From Gammaproteobacteria bacterium (GTDB lineage: Bacteria; Pseudomonadota; Gammaproteobacteria; Pseudomonadales; Azotimanducaceae), in contig VXNM01000010.1 in NCBI GenBank assembly GCA_009840545.1, positions 248,001 to 312,000 on the forward strand: a stretch of DNA of 64,000 bases. Direction: 5' to 3'. The notes beneath the pieces are model-generated. The model was not told where the DNA came from. It worked only from the letters and a program-made list of their open reading frames with translations, and did no database searches. Position numbers and translations under genes: made by a program. Every line of letters starts with the position of its first letter. The stretch's first letter is position 1. Shown piece after piece: positions 37,217-45,957 of this stretch.

Positions 37217-38293
37217 GTGCTTGCATTTGGACTCATCCCCTTGAACCAACCACAGTCCCCAGTAACAGCGACGGAGAAGCGAAGCCGTTGGGTCCGTCCA
37301 CTCGATGTACCACCAGGCCACTGGAAAAAACAGCTTTCAGGAAAGTTACGCGAACTAACGATCAGAGGAAAACTTGACCAACTCAAGCAAGTAATTGCTG
37401 CCGATCCTTCCCTATTGAACAAGAGAGGCAGTCACGGGCGAACATTTTTGTTTGAAGCTGTTCGGAAGAACCGATTGGAAACCGTCATGTGGTTGCTGGA
37501 ACGGGGTGCGGATGTTCAACTCACTGGCTGCTACAACTCAGAATCGATAGTACAGCTCGATCCCCTTACTGCAGCTTCGTATTACGGTCGTGAGCGACTC
37601 ATTGAGCCTCTTCGTGACTACGGAGCACAAAGAGATGTATTTAGGGCTGCTTTCCTAGGCGACATTGACTCTGTGAACGGATTTCTAAGGAAGAATCCGG
37701 AGTTGCTCAATGCGGAAGATCCGAACGACGATATCTACTACACGCCGCTGGTTAGTTTTTGTGTGGCAGGTGGGCAATTGGAGCTGCTGAACGATATGTT
37801 CGATCGAGGCGCACAACTTCTAGGCTACGATGCTCAGCTTCTCTTCATCGCGGCGCGCGTGGGGAACACGAGCATCCTTGTATATTTGCTGGATCAGGGC
37901 GTTTCGCCTACGTCCTCCGATGCGACCCTATGGATGGCAACAAGCTCAATGGAAGACTTGAAGCTACTGGTGAAATCAGGATTGTCGCCCAACCAGAGGC
38001 CGTATCACGGCTTGCATCCACTCATGTACGCCTGTCGAGCCGACAAGACTCTGGATATTCCGAAAGCCAGGTACTTGATTGAGTTGGGAGCTGATGTGAA
38101 TGCAGTTGGACCTCAAGGCAGAACTGCGCTGCACTATGCCGCCCGTGGAGGCACCACCGAACTTTGCGAGCTTCTACTCGTTGCAGGAGCAGATGAAACG
38201 GTCACTGACAAAGAGGGGAGAACTCCACTTGACATTGCCCAACAGTACGACAAGACTGCAGTCGAGCAACTCTTAACTGGTCGGACAGCCTAG
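37217..38293 (+). CDS. Ankyrin-repeat protein
   Basis: The 358-residue protein is built mainly of ankyrin repeats: TFLFEAVRKNRLETVMWLLERGADV, HPLMYACRADKTLDIPKA with YLIELGADVNAVGPQGRTA, and HYAARGGTTELCELLLVAGADE followed by DKEGRTPLDIAQQYDK are clear units, with degenerate ones between. The N-terminal 60 residues are a basic, Pro-rich segment. No signal peptide or catalytic domain is seen, so it is probably a cytoplasmic protein-binding scaffold, or conceivably an effector delivered to a host cell, as ankyrin proteins of symbionts are. The start used is a GTG; the true start may be slightly later. It is divergent from pnuC. Confidence 0.8.
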   Translation: MLAFGLIPLNQPQSPVTATEKRSRWVRPLDVPPGHWKKQLSGKLRELTIRGKLDQLKQVIAADPSLLNKRGSHGRTFLFEAVRKNRLETVMWLLERGADVQLTGCYNSESIVQLDPLTAASYYGRERLIEPLRDYGAQRDVFRAAFLGDIDSVNGFLRKNPELLNAEDPNDDIYYTPLVSFCVAGGQLELLNDMFDRGAQLLGYDAQLLFIAARVGNTSILVYLLDQGVSPTSSDATLWMATSSMEDLKLLVKSGLSPNQRPYHGLHPLMYACRADKTLDIPKARYLIELGADVNAVGPQGRTALHYAARGGTTELCELLLVAGADETVTDKEGRTPLDIAQQYDKTAVEQLLTGRTA

Positions 38294-38509
38294 ACCAACC
38301 ACAGACAGACACTTTTCAGTGTGGATGTTTGCTTCTGAGTCTCAAGTGGTTTTCGCACTACTTTATTAAGAAAGTAGAGCTAGGATATGTGGCACTAGTG
38401 GTGCGAAACAGCCAAAGTTCGATCTAACAATTCTCCATCAGAACGACGCGATTCACGCGCAAGCCTGTGCAAGGAAACCAATCAAACTGTTCTACAGCGA
38501 GTTCCGCTT

Positions 38510-39673
38510 TCAATCGTACAGCCCCAGTTCGCGCGCCACGGTTTCAATCTTCTCAATGGTCTCCATCTCACTTTTCTGGTCCCATTCAAACGTTAGCTTC
38601 CGTTCCTCAATTGCCGTTTTACAAATTGCTTCTTCGGTTTTTTGAGGTGCGCACACCATTCTGACTAGATGGTCCCAATCAAATTCCAATCCGGATTCCT
38701 GAAGCGAAATCGCTATAGATATTCCCATTCGCAGCAAGTATCTGACTTTGTCGGGGAGCAAGATTGCACGGTTGCGTGTGGTTTCATCGATCTCTCGTAG
38801 GGTATTTCTCCAAGGCCACACACTGTTCATGTGATTGCTCCAAGAATCATCTGCTTTTCTTTGCGACGGTGTTTCGTAATAAATCACTGCTGTGGAAAGA
38901 TCACCCAATCGTGCTGCCAAGGACTTGAGAACGAAAGTTTCTGTGGGTGCATCAGACGGGAACCTGTCTTCTCCCAATCGTTCCGCAATTGAACGCAACA
39001 ATTCATACTGCTTTTGGTCTCGTGTCGCATCGAATCGCATTTCGGATAACTCATACCCTGAGCACTTGTTCCTGAGCCAATGATTTTCGAGAATCCGCAC
39101 GATGGTACGGTGCAATATTCGCTTGTAGTATTCGGGTCTGGAGAACTCTAAGTCTGCGTCTTCGCTCATATCAACCGAGTAATCAGCCGGACGGGCTGAA
39201 TTGCTATGCTTGTCGCACGTCCACAAAAACACGGACAAGTTTGCGAAAGCGTCGGCCTTGCAAGACTGAGATAGATCCCAACGAACTGTTTCTCCGTCTT
39301 CTAGGCGGCATTGTGTCTCCTCCAATGCTTGAAGGACACGATTTCGATCTAGTTCCGGATTCTTGAACACTCTTCCATAGGTGAGCCGGTTAGGTAGCGA
39401 AATCCAGGTGGTATCCGAGCTTTCCAGGGGCAAGTTTTCAAAGTATTCGTCCACTGCACTCTCACATTTCGCTGAGAGTCTGTCGAGAGGCAATGGACAG
39501 TTTTCGATTAGATCACCTGTATTCGCTTCAAAAGACGGACTGTGCCACGGATCGTGCGCGACGATAAAGGTAGCATGAATTGATTGCGAACTACAAAGGC
39601 TTGAAAGAAGCACCAAAGGGAAAAAACACCAAAAACATTTCGCCGCACTCGATAAAGTTCGCGAATTTGACAT
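38510..39673 (-). CDS. Secreted eight-cysteine protein of unknown family, copy A1
   Basis: I do not recognise this 387-residue family. A signal peptide spans about residues 1-34 (CFWCFFPLVLLSSLCSSQSI, cleavage near HAT). The mature part has eight Cys at positions conserved in copies A2 and A3 (ENC, AKC, TQC, QSC, WTC, NKC, VC, IC), suggesting four disulfides in the periplasm or outside. Shared blocks are SLPNRLTYGR, DRNRVLQALE, CRLEDGETVRWDLS, DAFANLSVFLW, FVLKSLAARLGD and the C-terminal FEWDQKSEMETIE ending in LYD. It is mostly helical. It is divergent from the small membrane protein B1, with a 257-bp shared regulatory region that is duplicated at A3/B2. Confidence 0.7.
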   Translation of the reverse strand: MSNSRTLSSAAKCFWCFFPLVLLSSLCSSQSIHATFIVAHDPWHSPSFEANTGDLIENCPLPLDRLSAKCESAVDEYFENLPLESSDTTWISLPNRLTYGRVFKNPELDRNRVLQALEETQCRLEDGETVRWDLSQSCKADAFANLSVFLWTCDKHSNSARPADYSVDMSEDADLEFSRPEYYKRILHRTIVRILENHWLRNKCSGYELSEMRFDATRDQKQYELLRSIAERLGEDRFPSDAPTETFVLKSLAARLGDLSTAVIYYETPSQRKADDSWSNHMNSVWPWRNTLREIDETTRNRAILLPDKVRYLLRMGISIAISLQESGLEFDWDHLVRMVCAPQKTEEAICKTAIEERKLTFEWDQKSEMETIEKIETVARELGLYD

Positions 39674-39860
39674 GGGTTCGTGCCAATTTCAAACCAGGTC
39701 AGAGAAAGCGTAACACACTGAATTCAAATGATTACGCTTCATTTGCGGCTTGGCGAACGCGTTTGCCCTCTCTGTAACACCTGTTGTATGCGATATTGGG
39801 CGATTCGCTTCGCCAAATTAGGGTGCTAGACCAATAACCACACATTGCAGCGCGACTGAA

Positions 39861-39889
39861 TTGACACAGTTGACGTACCGATGTACGAT
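39861..39889 (+). promoter_or_regulatory. Candidate sigma-70 promoter for membrane gene B1
   Basis: TTGACA (39861-39866) is followed after exactly 17 bases by TACGAT (39884-39889), a close match to the sigma-70 -35 and -10 boxes. The B1 start codon is about 41 bases downstream, with AAGGGG as ribosome-binding site. The same layout is conserved before B2, which supports it. Confidence 0.65.
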
Positions 39890-39930
39890 GCTTTTACGAT
39901 GGAATTTACCCCGTCAAGGGGCGACAAACG

Positions 39931-40449
39931 ATGGATAGGCAACTAACACTTATCGCGAAGATGTTGAAATCGGATTCTCCTTTTGAAGCCTGGAAGTTCT
40001 GCAATTGGTTGCTCTATTTTTGGTCTCCGCCATTCATTGCGGCTATCGGAATTTCCGGTAGAAGCCTCGTTAGTGTCGTCCTTCTTTCGGTTCTTGGCGT
40101 AGGTCTGATTATTCTCTCAGTCTTCTATTACAGGTTGAGGCGTTCGCTTGTCTCAATCGGGATTGCGAAAAGCGAGTTAATCGCATACTCCAAAGGATTG
40201 GGACGTTCACTTGCCGCTTCAGCCTTCATTGCATTGCTTGTGTGCGTGATCGTTTACTTTACAGTTGAGGTGTTTGCCAAGAATCTTGGAGTGTGGGACA
40301 CAATTGGAAGTTGGGAACCGAACTTGATCATCCAATTTGTGATTTTGATGACTGTGATGTCACTTTTTGGAGTGATCGGTTGGCTATTGTGGGGTAGGCA
40401 TGTGTACAGCAAGCACATTCACAGATTCAATATGGTTGAGTCCCAATAG
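39931..40449 (+). CDS. Small membrane protein of unknown family, copy B1
   Basis: The 172-residue protein has an amphipathic start (SDSPFEAWKFCNWLLY), four hydrophobic segments (about residues 25-40, 43-64, 88-112 and 132-152), and the conserved middle AYSKGLGRSLAASAFIA. The C-terminus is a short basic, His-containing tail (HVYSKHIHRF). It closely resembles B2 at 43505-43975 but nothing I recognise. It is transcribed divergently from the secreted protein A1, an arrangement repeated at A3/B2, which suggests that the two proteins act together. The ATG at 39931 has a good upstream AAGGGG; an internal ATG at 39961 aligns with the TTG start of B2 and could also be used. Confidence 0.65.
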   Translation: MDRQLTLIAKMLKSDSPFEAWKFCNWLLYFWSPPFIAAIGISGRSLVSVVLLSVLGVGLIILSVFYYRLRRSLVSIGIAKSELIAYSKGLGRSLAASAFIALLVCVIVYFTVEVFAKNLGVWDTIGSWEPNLIIQFVILMTVMSLFGVIGWLLWGRHVYSKHIHRFNMVESQ

Positions 40450-40678
40450 AACCCTCCGCAAACGCACCATTAACAATAGGGCAGCGGATTGGGGACTTGC
40501 TCCAAGGTCTTGCCCACAGTCAATCCAACCCATCGAGAAAAATGCAGTAACCGACATGCCTCATTCGAAGTGAGCTGGAACCTGATTCGTAGCAAGGTCT
40601 CTTCAGTTAGCAACTGACAAAGCCTTTCAGCCCTCTATGAGCAGGCTCAAGAGAAAGTCTTGAGGAAGTTCTGCAGAC

Positions 40679-41842
40679 TCAATCGTACAAGTTTAGTTTC
40701 TGTGAGAGGCTCGCAAACTTGTCAAGAGTCTGCAATTCGTCTTTCTGGTCCCACTCGAGAGTCTGGCTCAGTTCTCTAATAGCTGTCTGACAAGTCGCTT
40801 CATCGGGACCGTGGAGGGTGCAGACTCTCTTGACCAGAAAATTCCAGTCAAAATCCAGCCCTGATCTCTGCAAAGAAACTGCTACAGAAATCCCTTTTTT
40901 CAAGCGTTTGATTGTCTCGGAACGCCGATTCGAGAATTTTTGTGTGGATGCGTCGAAGTTCATTAGCGAACGTCTCCACTGCCACAATTTATTCCCAATA
41001 TGCCTCCATGAATCGTCCTTTTTTCCAGTCGACGGTCCTAAGTAAAGAATGGCTGTTGACATATCACCCAATCGAGCTGCCAGAGATTTGAGCACGAATG
41101 TTTCTGGTACTCCACTCGATTGATCCCACTTCTCTCCCAATCGACTTGCGGTTGAGCGGAGCATTTGATAATTCTTTCGGTCGTTCCGTGAGTCAAAACG
41201 AAAATCGGATACTTCAATCTCCGCACATTTATTCGTGATCCATCGTGCTCTCAGACTTCGTACGTTATGCGAGTGCATCATGTTGTTGTAGTATTCAGGA
41301 TCGGAAAATTCAAAGCTGGCGAAATCGTCTAGGTCAAATTCTTCAGTCAGATTCTTGTCATTGCCATACTTGCTGCAAGCCCACAAGAATACGGACAGGT
41401 TAGCGAAAGCATCCGAATGGCAACGCTCCGAAAGGTCCCAACGAACGACTTTCCCATCTTCCAGTCGGCACTCCTTCAGTTGAAGCGCCTGAATCACCCG
41501 ATTTCTATCCTCTACCGGATTCGTGAGTGCTCTTCCGTAGGTGAGTCGATTGGGGATCGAGATCCATGCCGTATCCTGGCGTTCCAACGGCAGATTCCCA
41601 AAATAATCATCCATTGCTTCACCGCACTCCACTGAAAGTTTGTCATTGGATTGGGGACAGTTTTCCTCAAGACTAGGTATGGGATCATTAAATGTAGGAT
41701 CGTTCCACGCATCGAATTCGAACACTTCATATATCCCGTCAGCAATAATCATCTGCCACGTCCAAAGCAAAGAGACTGACAACAGTAGGACACGAGAATC
41801 AGTGCATTTTGTTGGTCTAGGTGAGCTCAGCGGAATTGACAT
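40679..41842 (-). CDS. Secreted eight-cysteine protein of unknown family, copy A2
   Basis: This 387-residue paralogue of A1 and A3 has a signal peptide (SRVLLLSVSLLWTWQMIIAD). It keeps all eight mature Cys and the shared blocks SIPNRLTYGRALTNP, DRNRVIQALQ, CRLEDGKVVRWDLSERC, DAFANLSVFLWACSKYG, FVLKSLAARLGDMSTAILY, LEWDQKDEL and the terminal NLYD. It differs more from A1 and A3 than they do from each other. No membrane-protein copy lies next to its start: the upstream 200 bp lead to the stop of A3. It may have lost its B partner, or A3 and A2 may be cotranscribed. Function unknown. Confidence 0.7.
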   Translation of the reverse strand: MSIPLSSPRPTKCTDSRVLLLSVSLLWTWQMIIADGIYEVFEFDAWNDPTFNDPIPSLEENCPQSNDKLSVECGEAMDDYFGNLPLERQDTAWISIPNRLTYGRALTNPVEDRNRVIQALQLKECRLEDGKVVRWDLSERCHSDAFANLSVFLWACSKYGNDKNLTEEFDLDDFASFEFSDPEYYNNMMHSHNVRSLRARWITNKCAEIEVSDFRFDSRNDRKNYQMLRSTASRLGEKWDQSSGVPETFVLKSLAARLGDMSTAILYLGPSTGKKDDSWRHIGNKLWQWRRSLMNFDASTQKFSNRRSETIKRLKKGISVAVSLQRSGLDFDWNFLVKRVCTLHGPDEATCQTAIRELSQTLEWDQKDELQTLDKFASLSQKLNLYD

Positions 41843-42042
41843 CGAATGTCCAAGAAAGAAATACCGACTGTAAAACGGAACGAATCGAAGCGTAACACAA
41901 TAAACGGGGAATCCTGAAATTGCCTCTCACAGTCAAGTGAAGCAGAGCTTTCTTGTAGATCATTAAAAGATAACAAATCTGGCAATTCAGATGGTTGCCG
42001 AAATCTATTGGTTTGGATAATGGGGTTGGGCATTGGCAAGAA

Positions 42043-43209
42043 TCAATCGTACAGGTCCAGTTTCTGCGAAACGCTTTCAAACATGGCAAGAGCTTCTAGT
42101 TCAGCTTTTTGGTCCCATTCAAAATTTGGGTTCAACTCTTCAATCGCGGATTGACAATTCGGTTCTTCAGAATTCCTGCGTTTACAGACAGTTGTGACCA
42201 ACCAATTCCAATCGAACTCCAATCCCGATTTCTGTAGCGACACTGCCATGAAGATTCCCGTTTTCAAGCGTGCTCCCGTCCGAGGGGTTCCACTGAAAAA
42301 TTCGTCAAGAGTAAGAAAGTCTCCACGAATTCTTTGAATTGCATCTTTCCAAGGCCACATTTCGTTCATGTGTTTGGTCCAGCTATTGTCCTTTGCCAGA
42401 GATGATGGTCCGGAGTAAAGCAGTGCTGTCGAATTGTCGCCGAATCGTGCCGCTAGAGACTTGAGAACGTAAGTTTCTGGCACATTGCTAGGCTCATCCC
42501 AAACCTCTCTTAATCGTTTTGCAATTGAAAATAGCACTCGATAATGCTCTTGGTCTTGCTCTTCATCAAACCGTATTTCGGAAAGTTCGTGTCTCGAGCA
42601 CTGGTTGCTGAACCAGTGTTTTTCGAGAACACGCACGACCTTTTTATGCAATATCCTGTTATAGTGTTCAGGTTCAGTAAACTCCCGATCAGCATATTGG
42701 CTCATGTCGACTAGGTAATCAGTCGGATTGGTTGGACTACCATACTTGCTGCACGACCACAAAAATACTGACAGATTTGCGAAAGCGTCTGCATGGCAAA
42801 ATTCCGATAAGTCCCAACGAACTGTTTCTCCGTCTTCTAAGCGACACTGCCTCTCCCCCAATGCTTGAAGGACACGATTTCGGTCTAGTTCCGGACTCTT
42901 GAACACTCTTCCATAGGTGAGCCGGTTAGGTAGCGCAATCCAGGTGGTACGCGAGGTTTCCAGGGGCAAATCTTCAAAGTATTCGTCCACTGCACTCTTG
43001 CACTTCTCTGAGAGTTTCTCGAGCGGTGGTGAACAGTTTTCGATTAAATCTGCAATATTCGCATCAAATGATGGTCCGTGCCACGGGTCGATGGTAATCA
43101 TTGAGGTGGCATGAACCGATTGCCAAGTACAAAGGCTTGAAAGTAGCAACAAAAAGGAAACAAGCGAGCTGCACTTAGGTGCTTCTAGACTAGGTTGCAA
43201 CTTCGACAT
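42043..43209 (-). CDS. Secreted eight-cysteine protein of unknown family, copy A3
   Basis: The 388-residue paralogue is closest to A1. I start at the ATG at 43209 (MSKLQPSL), which aligns with A1; a TTG at 43230 would add seven residues. The signal peptide is SSLVSFLLLLSSLCTWQSVH with cleavage near ATS. The eight Cys and the blocks ALPNRLTYGRVF, DRNRVLQALG, CRLEDGETVRWDLSEFC, DAFANLSVFLWSC, YVLKSLAARFGD, FEWDQKAELEAL and terminal LDLYD are present. It is divergent from membrane protein B2. A stretch of about 95 bases around 42860-42955 is nearly identical to A1 at the DNA level, including synonymous positions, suggesting gene conversion. Confidence 0.7.
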   Translation of the reverse strand: MSKLQPSLEAPKCSSLVSFLLLLSSLCTWQSVHATSMITIDPWHGPSFDANIADLIENCSPPLEKLSEKCKSAVDEYFEDLPLETSRTTWIALPNRLTYGRVFKSPELDRNRVLQALGERQCRLEDGETVRWDLSEFCHADAFANLSVFLWSCSKYGSPTNPTDYLVDMSQYADREFTEPEHYNRILHKKVVRVLEKHWFSNQCSRHELSEIRFDEEQDQEHYRVLFSIAKRLREVWDEPSNVPETYVLKSLAARFGDNSTALLYSGPSSLAKDNSWTKHMNEMWPWKDAIQRIRGDFLTLDEFFSGTPRTGARLKTGIFMAVSLQKSGLEFDWNWLVTTVCKRRNSEEPNCQSAIEELNPNFEWDQKAELEALAMFESVSQKLDLYD

Positions 43210-43405
43210 GAACTCCTGCCAATTTCGCAATATGAAGAGAAAAAGCGTAACACACTGAATTCAAAGCCAATGCGCTTCTTTACAGCTTGGAGAACAGGTC
43301 GGCTTACTTTGTAACATTTGTGGCCTTATAGATGTGACAATCGACGATTCACTTCGAAGATTTAGCGTGCTCGTACAAAAAACCACAGCGTGCAGAGCGG
43401 CAGCA

Positions 43406-43434
43406 TTCACACAGTTTTCGTACGGATGTACGAT
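43406..43434 (+). promoter_or_regulatory. Candidate sigma-70 promoter for membrane gene B2
   Basis: TTCACA (43406-43411), 17 bases, then TACGAT (43429-43434) reproduces the promoter layout before B1, including the intervening GTACxGATG. The -35 box differs from that of B1 by one base, a G to C change in the consensus. Confidence 0.55.
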
Positions 43435-43504
43435 ACTTTTTAAATGGAATTTAAGCAGCTAGGCGGCGACAACTGATGGACAGCTACATTCGCTCATCGC
43501 GAAA

Positions 43505-43975
43505 TTGTTTAAATTGGACTCGCCTGTTGAAGCGTGGAAGTTCTGGAATTGGTTTCTTTTTCTGGTTCTGTTCATTCCACTGGTAAACAGAGGCATTGAT
43601 CTGGCGATTCTCTCTCTTGTTGTCGTAATTTCGTTATTGCTCTTGGGGTTGTCTTACGGTTTGCGACGTCAACTAGCTTCAATGTGCATCCCGAAAAGCG
43701 AATTAGACGCATACTCGAAAGGATTGGGGCGTTCGCTTGCAGCTGCGGCCCCAATTGCATTCTTTGCGTGTGTAATCGTTTTCTTTGCAGTTGAGGCGTT
43801 TGCCGAACATCTTGGTGTGTGGGACAAAATCGACGATTGGGAATCTCACTTTATCGTTCAGTATGGGATTTTGTTGACTGTGCTGTCCCTCTTTGGACTT
43901 ATCGGCTGGCTGTTGTGGGGTAGGGAGGGGTACCGCAAGCACATACACAGACTCAAAATGAGCGAGTCCCACTAA
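43505..43975 (+). CDS. Small membrane protein of unknown family, copy B2 (original start lost by frameshift)
   Basis: The 156-residue protein parallels B1: DSPVEAWKFWNWF, four hydrophobic segments, AYSKGLGRSLAAAAPIA, a soluble turn with HLGVWDKIDDWE, and a basic tail (GYRKHIHRLKM). The ATG at 43476 that matches the B1 start is out of frame, because one base is missing in the next 20. The readable frame begins at a TTG (43505) that aligns with an internal ATG of B1. Either TTG is a true start of both proteins or B2 is translated poorly. The remainder of the frame is intact and conserved, which argues for function. It is divergent from A3. Confidence 0.6.
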   Translation: MFKLDSPVEAWKFWNWFLFLVLFIPLVNRGIDLAILSLVVVISLLLLGLSYGLRRQLASMCIPKSELDAYSKGLGRSLAAAAPIAFFACVIVFFAVEAFAEHLGVWDKIDDWESHFIVQYGILLTVLSLFGLIGWLLWGREGYRKHIHRLKMSESH

Positions 43976-44077
43976 ACACCTAGGTTCATGTCCGAACAAA
44001 ACATCACTTGCGACTAAATTTGGGACACCATGGGACCGCCGAGTTTGATTTACCACACCTTGGTGTAGCGGATTCGG

Positions 44078-44899
44078 CTATGTTTTGAAGTTTCCTTTCC
44101 ACGGTTCTCCAGGTAGGAACGCGATTAAGTCTTGTGAAATAGTTCTAGCGGCATCGTTAGGCTGCCACTCAGTCGTCGGGCCGACAAGCCCATTCATGTC
44201 TTCGAGAAATACGGGATCACGCAACTTTTCGGATAGATTGCGCTCGAACATTGCACGGGTGACCGAGCTACCCTCGTGGTTCATGTATTCTGCAAAAGTT
44301 GCAGCGATTCGCTCGGCATCACATTGATCGCCACTTAGCCCGACGATTAGGTCAAATAGATCACGGCTTTTGCGCCGTTGATATAGAGCTCTCAACTTTG
44401 TTGCTAACAGTTCATCAAGCACGAACGTCGTGACATCGGCTGTTCCAGAAAACCACCCGGAGTCGACGTGGTAGGGATATTTTTCGAAGCCTAATACGGC
44501 AAAATGCTCACGAGTGTTGATCTCCACTTTCAATCGCATGCGTTTTGCTGGCATCTCCTCAGACAAAAATCGGTAACCGAATGTCACTCGACCTTTCGAT
44601 TGCTTCCACACCGCTTGACCTAGCCAAGGATCAAGAACACTTCGTACCCGATCCATCAACGGCCCAGCCGGACCCGCTTCGATTTGCACAAGATCGATAT
44701 CTTCCGAGTATCTTGAGGGCGACATTAGTTGAAGTTTGTTGAGAGCCGTTCCACCTCTAAGTGCTAGTGCACTCGCAAAGACTGAATCTGAAAACAGCTC
44801 TACGATTGCACGACTGATGATCAAGTCCTGCTCCACTTGAAAGTCTTCAATCCACGGGACTTGAGTACGCCATTCACGAACAAAAACTCTCGGAATCAC
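44078..44899 (-). CDS. abiEii: AbiEii family nucleotidyltransferase toxin (type IV TA, abortive infection)
   Basis: The 273-residue protein is a nucleotidyltransferase-like toxin. ALRGGTALNKLQLMSPSRYS near residue 47, with SEDIDLVQI, is the family's GGT...RxSxDID motif. A later KLRALYQRRKSRDLFDLIVG, with the Lys and Asp of motif III/IV, completes the AbiEii/AbiGii pattern. In characterised AbiE systems the toxin halts growth when phage infect; relatives modify tRNA. The ATG overlaps the antitoxin stop by four bases, so the two are translationally coupled. It lies beside the A/B module but on the strand opposite B2. Confidence 0.92.
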   Translation of the reverse strand: MIPRVFVREWRTQVPWIEDFQVEQDLIISRAIVELFSDSVFASALALRGGTALNKLQLMSPSRYSEDIDLVQIEAGPAGPLMDRVRSVLDPWLGQAVWKQSKGRVTFGYRFLSEEMPAKRMRLKVEINTREHFAVLGFEKYPYHVDSGWFSGTADVTTFVLDELLATKLRALYQRRKSRDLFDLIVGLSGDQCDAERIAATFAEYMNHEGSSVTRAMFERNLSEKLRDPVFLEDMNGLVGPTTEWQPNDAARTISQDLIAFLPGEPWKGNFKT

Positions 44900-45696
44900 G
44901 CCTCCACCTCAATTGTTGCATTCGCGTACAATCGCCAATCCTTGGATCGTTGTACAACGCTTCCATTCACGTACGGAAGGAGTTTTGTGTAGTTTTTTGC
45001 ATTTCTCTGCACGTGATCCTTGAGGAGTGCTGCCTTGTCTCCAGCACCGACAAAATCCAGCAAATAACCTAGTCGTTGTGACCACAAGATCGATGCAGAT
45101 TCACTGGCATCACACAACTTTTGTGGGTCCAAGTCTTCGGACAGTTCCGCAAGCATGCCCGCCACACGGTCGACACCACCGCTGCGATGCATATAACCGA
45201 CAAGATCAAGTGCTGTTGCTTCCACACTAGAGACCAAGATAGTTCCATGTTCATTGTTGAGGCGATCGACTGCTACATCGGCCATTCTCTTGCGTGCAAC
45301 GAATGTGACTCGGACCGAACCGCAAACGATCGGTGGCCTGTTTCCTGCTAGGACAACTTGAAACTCCTGTGGTCGATGATGGGCAGCACCATGGTATTGT
45401 GCGGCAGAGAGAAGTCCGACATAATATGGAGTACCTCTCTCTGCCATGAGTGCGGGAATGAATTGGTCCGCAGGTAGACACCCGATTCGTCGATATTCAG
45501 GTGGAACGAATACATAAAAGCCTCGCGCAGGACTAGCGACCTCGCCCTTGGCCGCTAACCGGCTCAGTGCCTGCCGTGTGGCAACGTTGGAGACACCAAG
45601 CGCATCGCGAAGATCTTTGGAAGTAAAATGGTATTGACCACGTGCAACGAGATCATTGATTACGTTACGCGCTCTTGGCCGAAAAATTACACACAT
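44896..45696 (-). CDS. abiEi: AbiEi family antitoxin, transcriptional autorepressor
   Basis: The 266-residue protein has an N-terminal winged helix (FTSKDLRDALGVSNVATRQA, then SRLAAKGEVASPARGFYVF) and the AbiEi C-terminal domain, including YYVGLLSAAQYHGAAHHRPQ near residue 90 and VSSVEATALDLVGY. AbiEi proteins neutralise the toxin without binding it directly (type IV) and repress their own operon through inverted repeats at the promoter. A suitable inverted repeat lies 9 bp before its start (45705-45729). The toxin gene follows with a four-base overlap. This should be a complete phage-defence operon. Confidence 0.9.
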   Translation of the reverse strand: MCVIFRPRARNVINDLVARGQYHFTSKDLRDALGVSNVATRQALSRLAAKGEVASPARGFYVFVPPEYRRIGCLPADQFIPALMAERGTPYYVGLLSAAQYHGAAHHRPQEFQVVLAGNRPPIVCGSVRVTFVARKRMADVAVDRLNNEHGTILVSSVEATALDLVGYMHRSGGVDRVAGMLAELSEDLDPQKLCDASESASILWSQRLGYLLDFVGAGDKAALLKDHVQRNAKNYTKLLPYVNGSVVQRSKDWRLYANATIEVEA

Positions 45697-45704
45697 CTAT
45701 TTCT

Positions 45705-45729
45705 TAAAGTAGCGTTATTCAATACTTTA
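45705..45729. promoter_or_regulatory. Candidate AbiEi operator (inverted repeat)
   Basis: TAAAGTA (45705-45711) and TACTTTA (45723-45729) are perfect 7-bp arms with an 11-base spacer, placed 9 bp upstream of the abiEi ATG. AbiEi is known to bind inverted repeats in its own promoter. The region around is AT-rich, as promoters are. Confidence 0.5.
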
Positions 45730-45957
45730 TGTTAGCAAAATATTTTTAGCGTCGCAATTCCGGCACGATTGTCTTGCATTAAGAGATTGAATCGAGCTTC
45801 CAACAAACTATTGAAGTGCAAGACATTGACATTCAGTTAGTTCAACCACGAATGATGGATCAAGCTCGCCTAAACTTGCTCGCCGCACATCTGTTCGCAT
45901 TCTCATGAGATACCATGCACTCCATTTTGTCTCTTACCAAATAGTTCGAGTAATACC

